NCBI RefSeq assembly: GCF_030611305.1
Contig: NZ_JAUWQB010000002.1
Location: forward strand, 23,379-87,378
Length of the DNA stretch: 64,000 nt
DNA from: Desulfobacula sp.
Lineage (GTDB): Bacteria; Desulfobacterota; Desulfobacteria; Desulfobacterales; Desulfobacteraceae
Reading direction: 5' to 3'
The notes beneath the pieces are model-generated. The model was not told the DNA's origin. It did no database searches and worked only from the letters and a program-made list of their open reading frames with translations. Within the stretch, counting starts at the first letter, position 1. The number at the start of each line of letters is the position of its first letter. A program made the position numbers and the translations under genes. This document shows positions 26,158 to 34,285 of this stretch, piece by piece.

Positions 26158-26781
26158 TTATTCCTTACCGATTAAAAAGATGCCATAGGTGGCAAACAGG
26201 TTGGGCAAAAAGTTTACCATTTTGCCTTGGCGATGGTTGTTCCTTGTATTAATGGCAGCCCTTTTCAGAATTTTAAATCCGACCTGACTGGAAAATTTTT
26301 CAAAATCATTCAGGCTTAAGACCCGGATATTAGGGGTGTCATGCCATGAATAGGGAAGCTCTTTTGTCACCGGTGCTCTGCCGGTAAATGCCAATTGCAT
26401 CCTGACCTTGATATGTCCAAAGTTCGGGAAACTGACCACACCCATTTTTGCCACCCGCATCATGGAATGGATCAGGCTTGGCGGTTCATAGACCTGTTGA
26501 AGGGTCTGGGAACAGATGGCATAGTCAAAGGCATTGTCCGGGTAATCTTCAACTTCCTCATTAATGTCTCCCTGTAAAACCGAGAGCCCTTTTTCAATAC
26601 ATTTTACGACCTTTGCCTCTTCTATCTCTATGCCCCTTTCCTTGACATTTTTCTCTTTTTTAAGCCAAAAAAGCAGATCTCCTTCTCCACAACCAAGGCC
26701 TAGTATTTTGGATTCAGGTTCAATCCAGGAGGCAATGATTTTCAAGTCATATCTGAGCTGATCAGGTTTCATGGGATGCAC
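26158..26781 (-). CDS. metW: Methionine biosynthesis protein MetW
   Basis: 207 residues, a class I methyltransferase fold (ILGLGCGEGDLLFWL) with YAICSQTLQQVYEP and SFPNFGHIKVRMQL, the MetW signature. MetW is always beside metX and is believed to assist homoserine acyltransfer or its regulation; its precise chemistry is not settled. It overlaps the 3' end of metX by 20 bases. A second Met at residue 4 could also start translation. Confidence 0.92.
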   Translation of the reverse strand: MHPMKPDQLRYDLKIIASWIEPESKILGLGCGEGDLLFWLKKEKNVKERGIEIEEAKVVKCIEKGLSVLQGDINEEVEDYPDNAFDYAICSQTLQQVYEPPSLIHSMMRVAKMGVVSFPNFGHIKVRMQLAFTGRAPVTKELPYSWHDTPNIRVLSLNDFEKFSSQVGFKILKRAAINTRNNHRQGKMVNFLPNLFATYGIFLIGKE

Positions 26782-27928
26782 TCCTTAAAAAGCCTTTGAT
26801 CAGATTATCAAGCCTGTCACTGGGAAGCAAAAATGCATCATGCCCCCATTGAGCATCAATTTCACAAAAGCTGACATCCAGATTATTTTTTTTCATAGCT
26901 TTAACCATTTCTTTTGACTGATAGGTAGGGTAGAGCCAGTCAGAGGTATAAGAGACGACTAGAAATTTTGATTTACATTTTGAAAAAGCCTTAACAAGAG
27001 ACCCTGAACCATATTGTCTTGCCAGATCAAAGTAATCTGCAGCCTTGGTGATATATAAAAAAGAATTGGCATCAAACCGTTCGATAAACTTGTTGCCCTG
27101 GTGTTGAAGATAGCTTTCCACCTGGAATTCGGCACCAAATTCAAAACTTAATGCAGATCTGTTTTGAAGCTTCCGGCCGAATTTCAGGCGCATGGACTCA
27201 TCGGAAAGATAAGTAATATGTCCGATCATCCTGGCAATGGTAAGACCCATATCCGGTTTTTTGCCTGAATAATAATGTCCGTCATTCCAGTTGGGATCAG
27301 CCATGATGGCCTGCCGTGCAACTTCATTAAAGGCAATGGCAAGGGCTGAATGTTGTGTGGTTGTTGCGAGGGGAATGGCTGATTTGACCATATCCGGATA
27401 CCGGACACACCATTCAAGAACCTGCATGCCCCCGATTGATCCGCCAATCATTGATAAAAGAGATTTAATTTCCAGATGATCGATCAGAGCTTTTTGAGTT
27501 TCAACCATGTCGCCAATGGTAATGAGGGGGAAATGAGTTCCATACGTTTTGCTGGTTTCAGGATTTATGGATGCCGGACCCGTTGATCCGGAGCAGGAGC
27601 CGATAATATTGGAGCAGATCACAAAATACTTGTCCGTATCTATTCCTTTTCCAGGGCCCACCATGATATCCCACCAGCCCGGTTTGGTATCTTTAGGATC
27701 ATAATATCCCGCCATGTGGGAATCTCCTGAAAGTGCGTGGAGTACGAGAATGACATTGTTTTTATCCTTGTTCAAAGTCCCGCAGGTTTCATAGGCAATG
27801 GTGAGAGGACCGATGCTGGCACCGCCTTCAAGCTTCAGCCTGCCAGGTGGGGCAGCAAAGGTAAAGAATTGTTTTTCAACAATGCCCACACTAGCTCCGG
27901 TCTGATCCTGGTCGATATACTCACTCAT
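26762..27928 (-). CDS. metX: Homoserine O-acetyltransferase MetX
   Basis: 388 residues, alpha/beta-hydrolase fold. It acylates homoserine as the first committed step of methionine synthesis by the sulfhydrylation route. Key sites: HALSGDSHMAGY oxyanion region, nucleophile Ser in GGSIGGMQVLEW, Asp in YTSDWLYP and the catalytic His in QWGHDAFLL. The acyl specificity (acetyl or succinyl) cannot be decided by eye; acetyl is assumed because metY follows the O-acetyl route. Three bases separate it from metY. Confidence 0.93.
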   Translation of the reverse strand: MSEYIDQDQTGASVGIVEKQFFTFAAPPGRLKLEGGASIGPLTIAYETCGTLNKDKNNVILVLHALSGDSHMAGYYDPKDTKPGWWDIMVGPGKGIDTDKYFVICSNIIGSCSGSTGPASINPETSKTYGTHFPLITIGDMVETQKALIDHLEIKSLLSMIGGSIGGMQVLEWCVRYPDMVKSAIPLATTTQHSALAIAFNEVARQAIMADPNWNDGHYYSGKKPDMGLTIARMIGHITYLSDESMRLKFGRKLQNRSALSFEFGAEFQVESYLQHQGNKFIERFDANSFLYITKAADYFDLARQYGSGSLVKAFSKCKSKFLVVSYTSDWLYPTYQSKEMVKAMKKNNLDVSFCEIDAQWGHDAFLLPSDRLDNLIKGFLRSASHET

Positions 27929-27931
27929 CTG

Positions 27932-29185
27932 TTAAACAGCCTCCAGAGCCTGTGCCAGATCATTGCAAATATCCTGGGCATGCTCCACTCCAAGGGAAAA
28001 CCGCAGTAGTTTAGGATCGGCAAGTTTATTTTTCAGGTCTTCGGGAAAGGAGATGTACTGGGATGAGTAGGGATGAATAATTAAGGTTTTGCAGTCCCCG
28101 AGATTGGCCAGGTTTAAAATCATATCAAGATGATCGATGAGCCTGAAACAGGATTCCTGGTCCTTTAGCCCGAAAGTAAGCATGGCACCAAAGCCCTTAT
28201 TATTGAACTGAGTTTTGGCGATTTCATGACATTTATGGTCTTCAAACCCAGGAAAATTGACCCATTCAACCTTTGGCTGTTCTTTTAGAAAACGGGCAAC
28301 CTTAATTGCATTATCCATGTGGCGTTCCATGCGAAGGCCTAATGTGTTCAATCCAATGGCGGTAAGAAAAGAATGAAACGGAGCGGGAGTGGTGCCAAAG
28401 TTGACATGATACTCTTTAAACAGTCTGTGCAGAAAAGCAAGATTCCCTTTTTGTTCAACAAAAGGAGCAAAATCAGAAAATTTTTCCCGAGCCCAGTCAA
28501 AGTTTCCGGCATCCACCACCACACCCCCCAGGGCAGCACCATGGCCGGACAGGTACTTGGTTGTTGAATGCAACACAATGTCAGCACCCAGTTCAATGGG
28601 CCTGCAAAGCCAGGGGGAAGCTAATGTATTATCAATCAGAAGTGGTATTCCGCTTTTATGGGCAATGTCAGCAATACTTTTGATATCGGCAATTTCCATT
28701 CCCGGGTTGGTGATGGTTTCCATATAGACAAATCGCGTCTTTTCGTTGATAGCCTGCTCAATCTCATCAAGGTTCAGCGGATCAACAAGCTTTACACGGA
28801 TACCATATTTTTTAAAAATGTTTGTAAAAAGCGTATATGAAGACATAAAAAGCGATCTGCTGGCTACAAATTCATCTCCGGCGGAAAGCAGGGTCATACA
28901 GGCATTGTTAATGGCTGCCATTCCGGAGCCGGTCACAACAGCGCCTGCTCCTGATTCCAGGGAGGCCAGTTTTTGTTCAAGAAACCGGTTTGTGGGATTG
29001 CTCAACCGCATATAAATATGGTCCTGGGTCTGGCCGGCAAATGTTTTGCTTAAGCTGTCCGCACTCTCATGGTAATGGGCCGCAGTCTGAAAAATGGGTG
29101 GGAGGGTGGCTCCTTCCCAGGGGGTGTCTTTTAACCCTTCATGAATCGCTCTTGTTTCAAAATGATAATCTCCTTTTTTGTTCAT
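27932..29185 (-). CDS. metY: O-acetylhomoserine sulfhydrylase / aminocarboxypropyltransferase MetY
   Basis: 417 residues from the ATG behind AAGGAAAACG. A longer frame to 29290 exists but lies over the promoter. It is a PLP enzyme of the Cys/Met metabolism family: FETRAIHEG start, GSGMAAINNACMTLLSAGDE, YMETITNPGMEIADI, and Lys in LHSTTKYLSGH as Schiff base. It converts O-acylhomoserine and sulfide (or methanethiol) to homocysteine or methionine, a natural reaction in a sulfide-rich cell. First gene of metY-metX-metW-nadA. Confidence 0.92.
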   Translation of the reverse strand: MNKKGDYHFETRAIHEGLKDTPWEGATLPPIFQTAAHYHESADSLSKTFAGQTQDHIYMRLSNPTNRFLEQKLASLESGAGAVVTGSGMAAINNACMTLLSAGDEFVASRSLFMSSYTLFTNIFKKYGIRVKLVDPLNLDEIEQAINEKTRFVYMETITNPGMEIADIKSIADIAHKSGIPLLIDNTLASPWLCRPIELGADIVLHSTTKYLSGHGAALGGVVVDAGNFDWAREKFSDFAPFVEQKGNLAFLHRLFKEYHVNFGTTPAPFHSFLTAIGLNTLGLRMERHMDNAIKVARFLKEQPKVEWVNFPGFEDHKCHEIAKTQFNNKGFGAMLTFGLKDQESCFRLIDHLDMILNLANLGDCKTLIIHPYSSQYISFPEDLKNKLADPKLLRFSLGVEHAQDICNDLAQALEAV

Positions 29186-29227
29186 GATCGTTTTCCTTAA
29201 TTCGTCAGGTTGTTTAAAGAAGCAATA

Positions 29228-29285
29228 AGTATCACATTGTGGTAGGCTTTTGTCAAGATTTACTTGATTTTTTAATAAATCAAGT
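29228..29285 (-). promoter_or_regulatory. Promoter and inverted-repeat operator of the met operon
   Basis: Read on the minus strand, TTGACA (29251-29256) and GATACT (29228-29233) have a perfect 17-base spacing. Over and just upstream of the -35 lie two nested inverted repeats sharing a half-site: TCAAG-N5-CTTGA (29253-29267) and ACTTGATTT-N6-AAATCAAGT (29262-29285). A repressor bound there would block the polymerase. The pattern is reminiscent of ArsR-type SahR/SamR methionine regulators, but that is from memory and not verified. Confidence 0.6.
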
Positions 29286-29358
29286 GACATCGTGTTAGGA
29301 CAATAGTATACTTATCCTATATCTATGCTGGCCTGACAAACAGGCTGGAAAGGAGGAT

Positions 29359-29787
29359 ATGATGGAGATAAAAACAATACTGAACCCTGTCGACGGGTCA
29401 GATCATTCAATCCGTTCAACCGAGTATGCCATTAAACTTGCAAAACTTTTAGATGCCGAAATTATTCTGCTGCATTGCCATGCCAGGTTCCCGATTGTCT
29501 TGGCAGAACCCTATTTCCAGCAGGCAATTAATGAAATCAACAAAGCATCTGAAGAGCTTGTTGAGCCGTTTATAACAATGCTTGAGCAGGGAGAAGTGAA
29601 GTTTGATGTGCGTATTCTTGAAGGGACTCCTGGAAACATAATAACTGATGTGTCAAAAATTGAGAAAATTGACCTGATTGTTATGGGGTCAAGAGGTGTT
29701 ACGAATTTTACCGGATTGTTTCTTGGCAGTGTTGCGCACCAGGTGCTTCATAAATCAGACTGTCCTGTTTTTATAGCAAAAGGCTGA
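29359..29787 (+). CDS. Universal stress protein (UspA family)
   Basis: 142 residues, one Usp domain. It begins IKTILNPVDGSDHSIRSTEYA and ends with the ATP-binding motif GSRGVTNFTGLFLGSVAHQV (G-x2-G-x9-G-S pattern), so it is of the nucleotide-binding subclass. AGGAGG precedes the tandem ATG start. It stands alone, divergent from the met operon, with a GCCTG/CAGGC hairpin just before the ribosome site. Confidence 0.88.
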   Translation: MMEIKTILNPVDGSDHSIRSTEYAIKLAKLLDAEIILLHCHARFPIVLAEPYFQQAINEINKASEELVEPFITMLEQGEVKFDVRILEGTPGNIITDVSKIEKIDLIVMGSRGVTNFTGLFLGSVAHQVLHKSDCPVFIAKG

Positions 29788-29862
29788 TGATCTTTCACTA
29801 TAGTTCAGATGCTGCTAAGGCACCGAGGATCTTTGCAGGGATTGTTTACAAAACAGATCAGA

Positions 29863-31077
29863 TCAAAAAGACTGCTCAATTGTTTTAACGGTCAATTGTA
29901 AAGATTTGTTCCGATTAATTGATTCTCCTTTTTTTTTAGCAGTTTGTTTAATTTTTGGGTTGCAGAGGCAATTTTCCAGCGCCGCGACTAATTTATCTGC
30001 GGTTAATTTTGCACGCCAGATAGATTTCGGTCCCATCTTGGACCTGTAAATTTTTTGTCCGTGAAAGTATTGATCCAGGATATGTGGGACAATCACTTGA
30101 GGAACGCCTGATATGGCTGCGGCGGCTGTTGTTCCGGCGCCTCCGTGATGGATGACTGCGGCTGTTTTTGGGAAAAGTTTTAAATGGGGATAGTTTTTAA
30201 TAAAAAAGACATCCCGGGAAAATTTATGTTCTGACGATTCTTCCCAGAACTTAGCAATAATAATTCGTTTGCCAACGCGCCTTGCTGCTTTTACAAGCAA
30301 AGGGATATTTTTGGCCTGGTCTTCAGGGGGCATACTTCCAAATCCTGCATAGATTGGTTTGGAACCATTTTCAAGGAACCGGTCAAGATCCGGTTGGGGC
30401 TCACTGGGTAAATCCAGATGCAGATATCCGGTTTGAACAAAGGTCTTTTTAACATCCAATGGTACCCTGGCAACCTCTTTGTCGCAGGCAACAATGGTAT
30501 GGTCTCCCAAAATATGGTCCCATGCATTATCAATGGGTGCCAACCCCATTTTTTTTCTGTGCCGGTTTATCAAAAAAGTGATATTGAACTTGTCCAGCAG
30601 GCTGGCAGTTTTCCAGGATATCTCATTGCACCATCGAGGGAACGTTTGAGTTTTTATGGTTAAAAACGGATGGTCGCCTGAAGGGAAAAGCTGTGGAGTA
30701 AAGGCAATATATCGATACTTTATGTTCATGGCCTGGGCAATTGAAGACAAAGCAAACATTAAAGATGATCCAATTACCAGATCCGCGTTTTTAATAATTG
30801 GGGGCAAAATTTTAAATTGAGAATATAGTTCCTGCCGTACAAAAAATATGGCAGCCATGTTCGTGCGAAGGCTGATGGCATCCTTCATATTGTTTAAGAA
30901 AGCGGTAACATTCCTGCCGAATTTCATGTATGAACATCCCAGTTGCCTTGCCCACAGAGCTTTTTCCGGGGGGCCCACAAGAAGAACATCATGTCCTGCG
31001 GATTGTAAAGCCAGGGAAAGAGCGATCATGGGCTGAACATCTCCTCTGGACCCACAGGTTGCAAGTACTATTCTCAT
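29863..31077 (-). CDS. Glycosyltransferase family 1 (UGT / sterol glucosyltransferase-like)
   Basis: 404 residues. The N-terminus MRIVLATCGSRGDVQPMIAL is the acceptor-side motif of sterol- and macrolide-type glycosyltransferases; the C-terminal sugar-nucleotide motif is VIHHGGAGTTAAAAISGVPQ followed by VPHILDQ. It should glycosylate a lipid-like or hydrophobic acceptor from a UDP-sugar. The ATG behind AAAGGTG is chosen over a GTG three codons upstream. No operon partner is evident; the LysE gene starts 50 bases beyond on the same strand. Confidence 0.82.
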   Translation of the reverse strand: MRIVLATCGSRGDVQPMIALSLALQSAGHDVLLVGPPEKALWARQLGCSYMKFGRNVTAFLNNMKDAISLRTNMAAIFFVRQELYSQFKILPPIIKNADLVIGSSLMFALSSIAQAMNIKYRYIAFTPQLFPSGDHPFLTIKTQTFPRWCNEISWKTASLLDKFNITFLINRHRKKMGLAPIDNAWDHILGDHTIVACDKEVARVPLDVKKTFVQTGYLHLDLPSEPQPDLDRFLENGSKPIYAGFGSMPPEDQAKNIPLLVKAARRVGKRIIIAKFWEESSEHKFSRDVFFIKNYPHLKLFPKTAAVIHHGGAGTTAAAAISGVPQVIVPHILDQYFHGQKIYRSKMGPKSIWRAKLTADKLVAALENCLCNPKIKQTAKKKGESINRNKSLQLTVKTIEQSF

Positions 31078-31126
31078 TGAAATCACCTTTAGGATTTGGT
31101 ATCCGGATTATTACCCAGGAAGAGCT

Positions 31127-31759
31127 TCAGTCCCTTGATGCTGCGGCGAGCAATACTCCAAAACTAATAAAAACAGATCCGGTGGCCTTTCTAAACAGAT
31201 TTATCCTTGAGGGTTCTATTAGCCAGTCTTTTATTTTGTGTGCGACAATGGCATAGAACATTAAAAAGCAGAATGAAGAGGTCATCAGCACAGATACCAA
31301 AATGAAAAATTGCGGGGCCAGAGCTTTACTTACATCAAGAAACTGTGGGAATAAAGCGGTCAAAAATATAATGGCTTTTGGATTGCTGACAGCAACGCCC
31401 AGTGCCTGAAAAAAGATTTTCCCGGATGCAACAGACTTTGCGGTTAAGGGGGTGTCTGCCAGGGCATTATCAGAGTTTTTGGTGAAAAATTGTACCAGCC
31501 CTAAATAGATCAGGTAGGCAGCACCTGCGAATTTCACCATATCAAATATAATCGCAGAGGTTTTTAAAATTGCCCCAAGACCGGTGACTGCAATAATCCC
31601 AAGGCAAAAAAGGCCGGTAATATTTCCAAGAGCAGCAAAGCTTGCCTTTCTCCATCCATATAATGTTGATTTTGTCATGATGAAAAATACAGCGGGGCCG
31701 GGTGTGAAGGTTGCCACAAAGACCAGAGTCAGGTAAATCAGCCAGGATTGAAATGTCAT
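31127..31759 (-). CDS. LysE/RhtB family amino acid exporter
   Basis: 210 residues with six hydrophobic segments. The N-terminal FTPGPAVFFIMTKSTLYGWR and GNITGLFCLGIIAVTGLGAIL are LysE-family markers, as is AVSNPKAIIFLTALFPQF. Such proteins export amino acids or related metabolites by proton exchange. It is 15 bases downstream of the CoA-transferase/GNAT gene and probably co-transcribed; the glycosyltransferase may follow in the same unit. Confidence 0.85.
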   Translation of the reverse strand: MTFQSWLIYLTLVFVATFTPGPAVFFIMTKSTLYGWRKASFAALGNITGLFCLGIIAVTGLGAILKTSAIIFDMVKFAGAAYLIYLGLVQFFTKNSDNALADTPLTAKSVASGKIFFQALGVAVSNPKAIIFLTALFPQFLDVSKALAPQFFILVSVLMTSSFCFLMFYAIVAHKIKDWLIEPSRINLFRKATGSVFISFGVLLAAASRD

Positions 31760-31774
31760 TTTTATTGTCCTATT

Positions 31775-33643
31775 CTAGTTTTTTGGGCCAGTTAAATCAA
31801 TGGTTAATTCATAAATGCCTTGTTCTACCTTGGCCTGAACCGGGAAATCGCCTTTTTCAAATACTTTGAGCATGGCCCGGTTCGATGCCAGAACATCAGC
31901 GGTCATGCCCTGTGCACCCCTGTCTTTTGCCAATCTTGCCAGCATCTGATACAGATAGGTGGCAATCCCGTATCCCTGATATGCTTCATCAACGACAAAT
32001 GCAGTATCCACAAAGGGTTTGTTCTGATGTTTGACAAACCTGGCTTCGGCGATAATGGTCTGTTGTCCCGGTTCGCCTACAAGGGCAACAATGGAGAGCG
32101 CATCCCGATAGTCAACGTTCACGTATTCCTGTGTTTTTTCATGGGGCATGGTTTTTATGGGGCTGAAATACCGGTAGTAGATGGCCTTATCGGAAAATCT
32201 GTAAAATAACCGTCTCATCTGGTCTTCATCAGAGGGTTTGATCGCCCTGAAACGCACGTCAATGTTATCCCTGAACCTATGCCGGGTTTCAATATCAGCA
32301 GGATAAAAATGAGCGCTGTCTGCCAGAAATATTTGGTCTTTGTACAGGATATTGGTTTTTTTGGCCCCTTCAACAAGTGCAGGCCGGTCCTCGGGATGTG
32401 CAATTTCAATAAGGGCCTGGGCCCGTTCTCTTAAGGTTTTCCCCCGTAGATGGGCGATCCCCTGTTCTGTTGCCACAAGATCAATGGATTCGGGAAGACT
32501 TAATAAATCAGGAGAGTCCTCCACTGAGAGGCGGATATTGGGAGCTCCCTGACGGTTTCGGCTGGGAAGGGCAACAATGGTATAACCGCCCTGGGAGATT
32601 TCTGCCCCGTTAAAAAAGTCGGCCATCTGTCCGGGGCCTGCTGTGACATGCCCTTTGGTGCTATGAAGGACCACCCGGCCTGAAAGATCAACTCGTCTTA
32701 CCGGGATAATAAAGACAAACCGATGATTTTTTCCGATTTCCAGGGGATGGAAGACTTTGTCAATGCTTTGAAATTCAACAATGGGATTTTTGTCAAGAAA
32801 TTGCATTAACTCTTTACTGCCAAGGGCATAGGCAGTTAAAGACTTTCCCCTGAAAAGGCCTTTTTTCCGATTGGAAACGGCACCGCTTTTTACAAGTTCC
32901 ATTAATGCATCAGTAAAAAAAGGGGTATGAATACCCAGATCTTTTTTATTGGCAAGATGTCTGGGCAGAGCCTCGAAAATGGGACCAAAGGTAAAGGCAA
33001 GGCAGCTACCATCCTCAATGACCGATGCAACATTGGCAGCCAGCTTGTCAAATACAGGCTCCACCGGAAACCTGGGGAAATAAAACGGCGGATCAGTGGA
33101 TTCAATAACCATGTCAAAGGAATCAAAGGGAACAAAGGTGTCTCCAAAAGTAAAAGGGATTTCCTGATTGATTTCACCCACCACAAGATCAGCCTGGGCC
33201 ATTGCCCTGCGGGCCACATCAACTCCTACACCCAGGCTGCAGTAACCAGCCTTGTTGGGAGGTGTTATCTGAATAAAGGCAACATCAATGGGAATCTGTC
33301 CTTCCTTCATAAGCAGGGGGATGGCTGAAAATCTTGAGGGGACCAGATCGACCTGGCCGGCTGAGATGGCTTCAGCCGATACCCATCCGGAAAAAAAGGT
33401 TTTAAGGCGGTACCGTTTGGATTGTAATGCTTTGTATGAGATGGCATCCCCGAAACTGACAAGCTGGATCAGGGTCAGGTCCTGCAGGCGGTATCCCTTT
33501 GCATGCATGAGGCAGTTCACAAGGGTTCGGGGTTCAGCAGCACCCGTGCCGATAAAGATGTTCATTCCCGGTTCAATTTTTTTTAAGACATCGCCCGGAG
33601 AGACGATCTTTTTCTTCCATGATGGTGTTTTTTTAAGCATCAT
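31775..33643 (-). CDS. Acetyl-CoA hydrolase/transferase fused to a GNAT acetyltransferase
   Basis: 622 residues. Residues about 1-440 are an acetyl-CoA hydrolase/CoA-transferase (NIFIGTGAAEPRTLV, FGDTFVPFDSFDMVIESTDPP, IVALPSRNRQGAPNIR, and the ATEQGIAHLRGKTLRERAQAL motif at the end). Residues about 455-620 form a GNAT domain with the acetyl-CoA loop AYQGYGIATYLYQMLARLA. Fused proteins of this type occur in anaerobes and may couple CoA-ester handling to protein or small-molecule acetylation. First of an operon with lysE. Confidence 0.87.
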   Translation of the reverse strand: MMLKKTPSWKKKIVSPGDVLKKIEPGMNIFIGTGAAEPRTLVNCLMHAKGYRLQDLTLIQLVSFGDAISYKALQSKRYRLKTFFSGWVSAEAISAGQVDLVPSRFSAIPLLMKEGQIPIDVAFIQITPPNKAGYCSLGVGVDVARRAMAQADLVVGEINQEIPFTFGDTFVPFDSFDMVIESTDPPFYFPRFPVEPVFDKLAANVASVIEDGSCLAFTFGPIFEALPRHLANKKDLGIHTPFFTDALMELVKSGAVSNRKKGLFRGKSLTAYALGSKELMQFLDKNPIVEFQSIDKVFHPLEIGKNHRFVFIIPVRRVDLSGRVVLHSTKGHVTAGPGQMADFFNGAEISQGGYTIVALPSRNRQGAPNIRLSVEDSPDLLSLPESIDLVATEQGIAHLRGKTLRERAQALIEIAHPEDRPALVEGAKKTNILYKDQIFLADSAHFYPADIETRHRFRDNIDVRFRAIKPSDEDQMRRLFYRFSDKAIYYRYFSPIKTMPHEKTQEYVNVDYRDALSIVALVGEPGQQTIIAEARFVKHQNKPFVDTAFVVDEAYQGYGIATYLYQMLARLAKDRGAQGMTADVLASNRAMLKVFEKGDFPVQAKVEQGIYELTIDLTGPKN

Positions 33644-33716
33644 ATATCCTCTGCCTTCACAAATTCAGACCTTCAAGCGGACTCCATGACGTGATGTCTT
33701 CGTTCCCGGCCCTGAT

Positions 33717-33920
33717 CCATCAACTTGAGCTTTGGATTGGGACTAAATTTTGGTTTGTTTTCTATGTCTGATATGATAATAGCATTATAAATGGAAAAAA
33801 TAAGCAAAATTTTATAGGGGCGCAGAATTTTCCATATTTTTAACTTATTATCAAAATAAGTGGAAAATTATAGTATCTATTACAATCAATATCATGGAAA
33901 GTTTCCACTTATTAACACTG
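33717..33920 (+). repeat. Dispersed 204-bp non-coding repeat, copy 1
   Basis: Near-identical (about 85-90% by eye) to 44216-44418 in the same orientation. Both begin CCATCAACTTGAGCTTTGG and end near ACTT-TT-ACACTG, and both precede a small gene. Conserved internal features are a promoter-like pair TTGGTT (33750-33755) and TATGAT (33772-33777) with 16-base spacing, and an inverted repeat AATAAGTGGAAA (33855-33866) with TTTCCACTTATT (33902-33913), perfect in this copy. It fills most of the gap 33644-33973. Confidence 0.85.
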
Positions 33921-33973
33921 TTCGATTCAAGAAGAATCTAGCACGGGCAATAACACTACTAGGAGGAAAGACC

Positions 33974-34165
33974 ATGGGTAAATGTAAAGGATGTGGCGAT
34001 GAACTTGAAGATGGTTTCGAATTTTGCACTTCTACTTGTCACCACAAGTACGACGAAAAGAAGGGCGTCAAGTTTGAAAATAAATGGAGCCCCGCAGAAT
34101 ACAGAGCTAATGTAGCCGCAGGGCAAAGAGATCAAATATTCCGAGCAATTGATGGCTTGAAATGA
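33974..34165 (+). CDS. Small zinc-ribbon-like protein, unknown
   Basis: 63 residues, well supported by AGGAGG eight bases before the ATG. The N-terminal CKGCGDELEDGFEFC and CTSTC pattern gives four Cys that could bind zinc; the remaining part is charged (KKGVKFENKWSPAEYRANV). It is driven from the dispersed repeat upstream and followed by an inverted repeat (AGCGTTTGA/TCAAACAGCGCT around 34187-34211) that may end transcription. Family not recognised; the setting resembles a mobile cassette. Confidence 0.65.
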   Translation: MGKCKGCGDELEDGFEFCTSTCHHKYDEKKGVKFENKWSPAEYRANVAAGQRDQIFRAIDGLK

Positions 34166-34285
34166 GGATATTGCACTTTAGATAGCAGCGTTTGACAAAT
34201 CAAACAGCGCTAGATTAACTTGACTATAGGGCAGCATTGTTCTTTCTGATATATCCCCTTGGCATAGGCCGATATGGGACATCGA

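Noticed and set aside
29186..29290. SAM riboswitch before metY
   Set aside because: The hairpin lies upstream of the deduced -10 (outside the transcript) and lacks a riboswitch-like multi-helix core; operator is the better reading.
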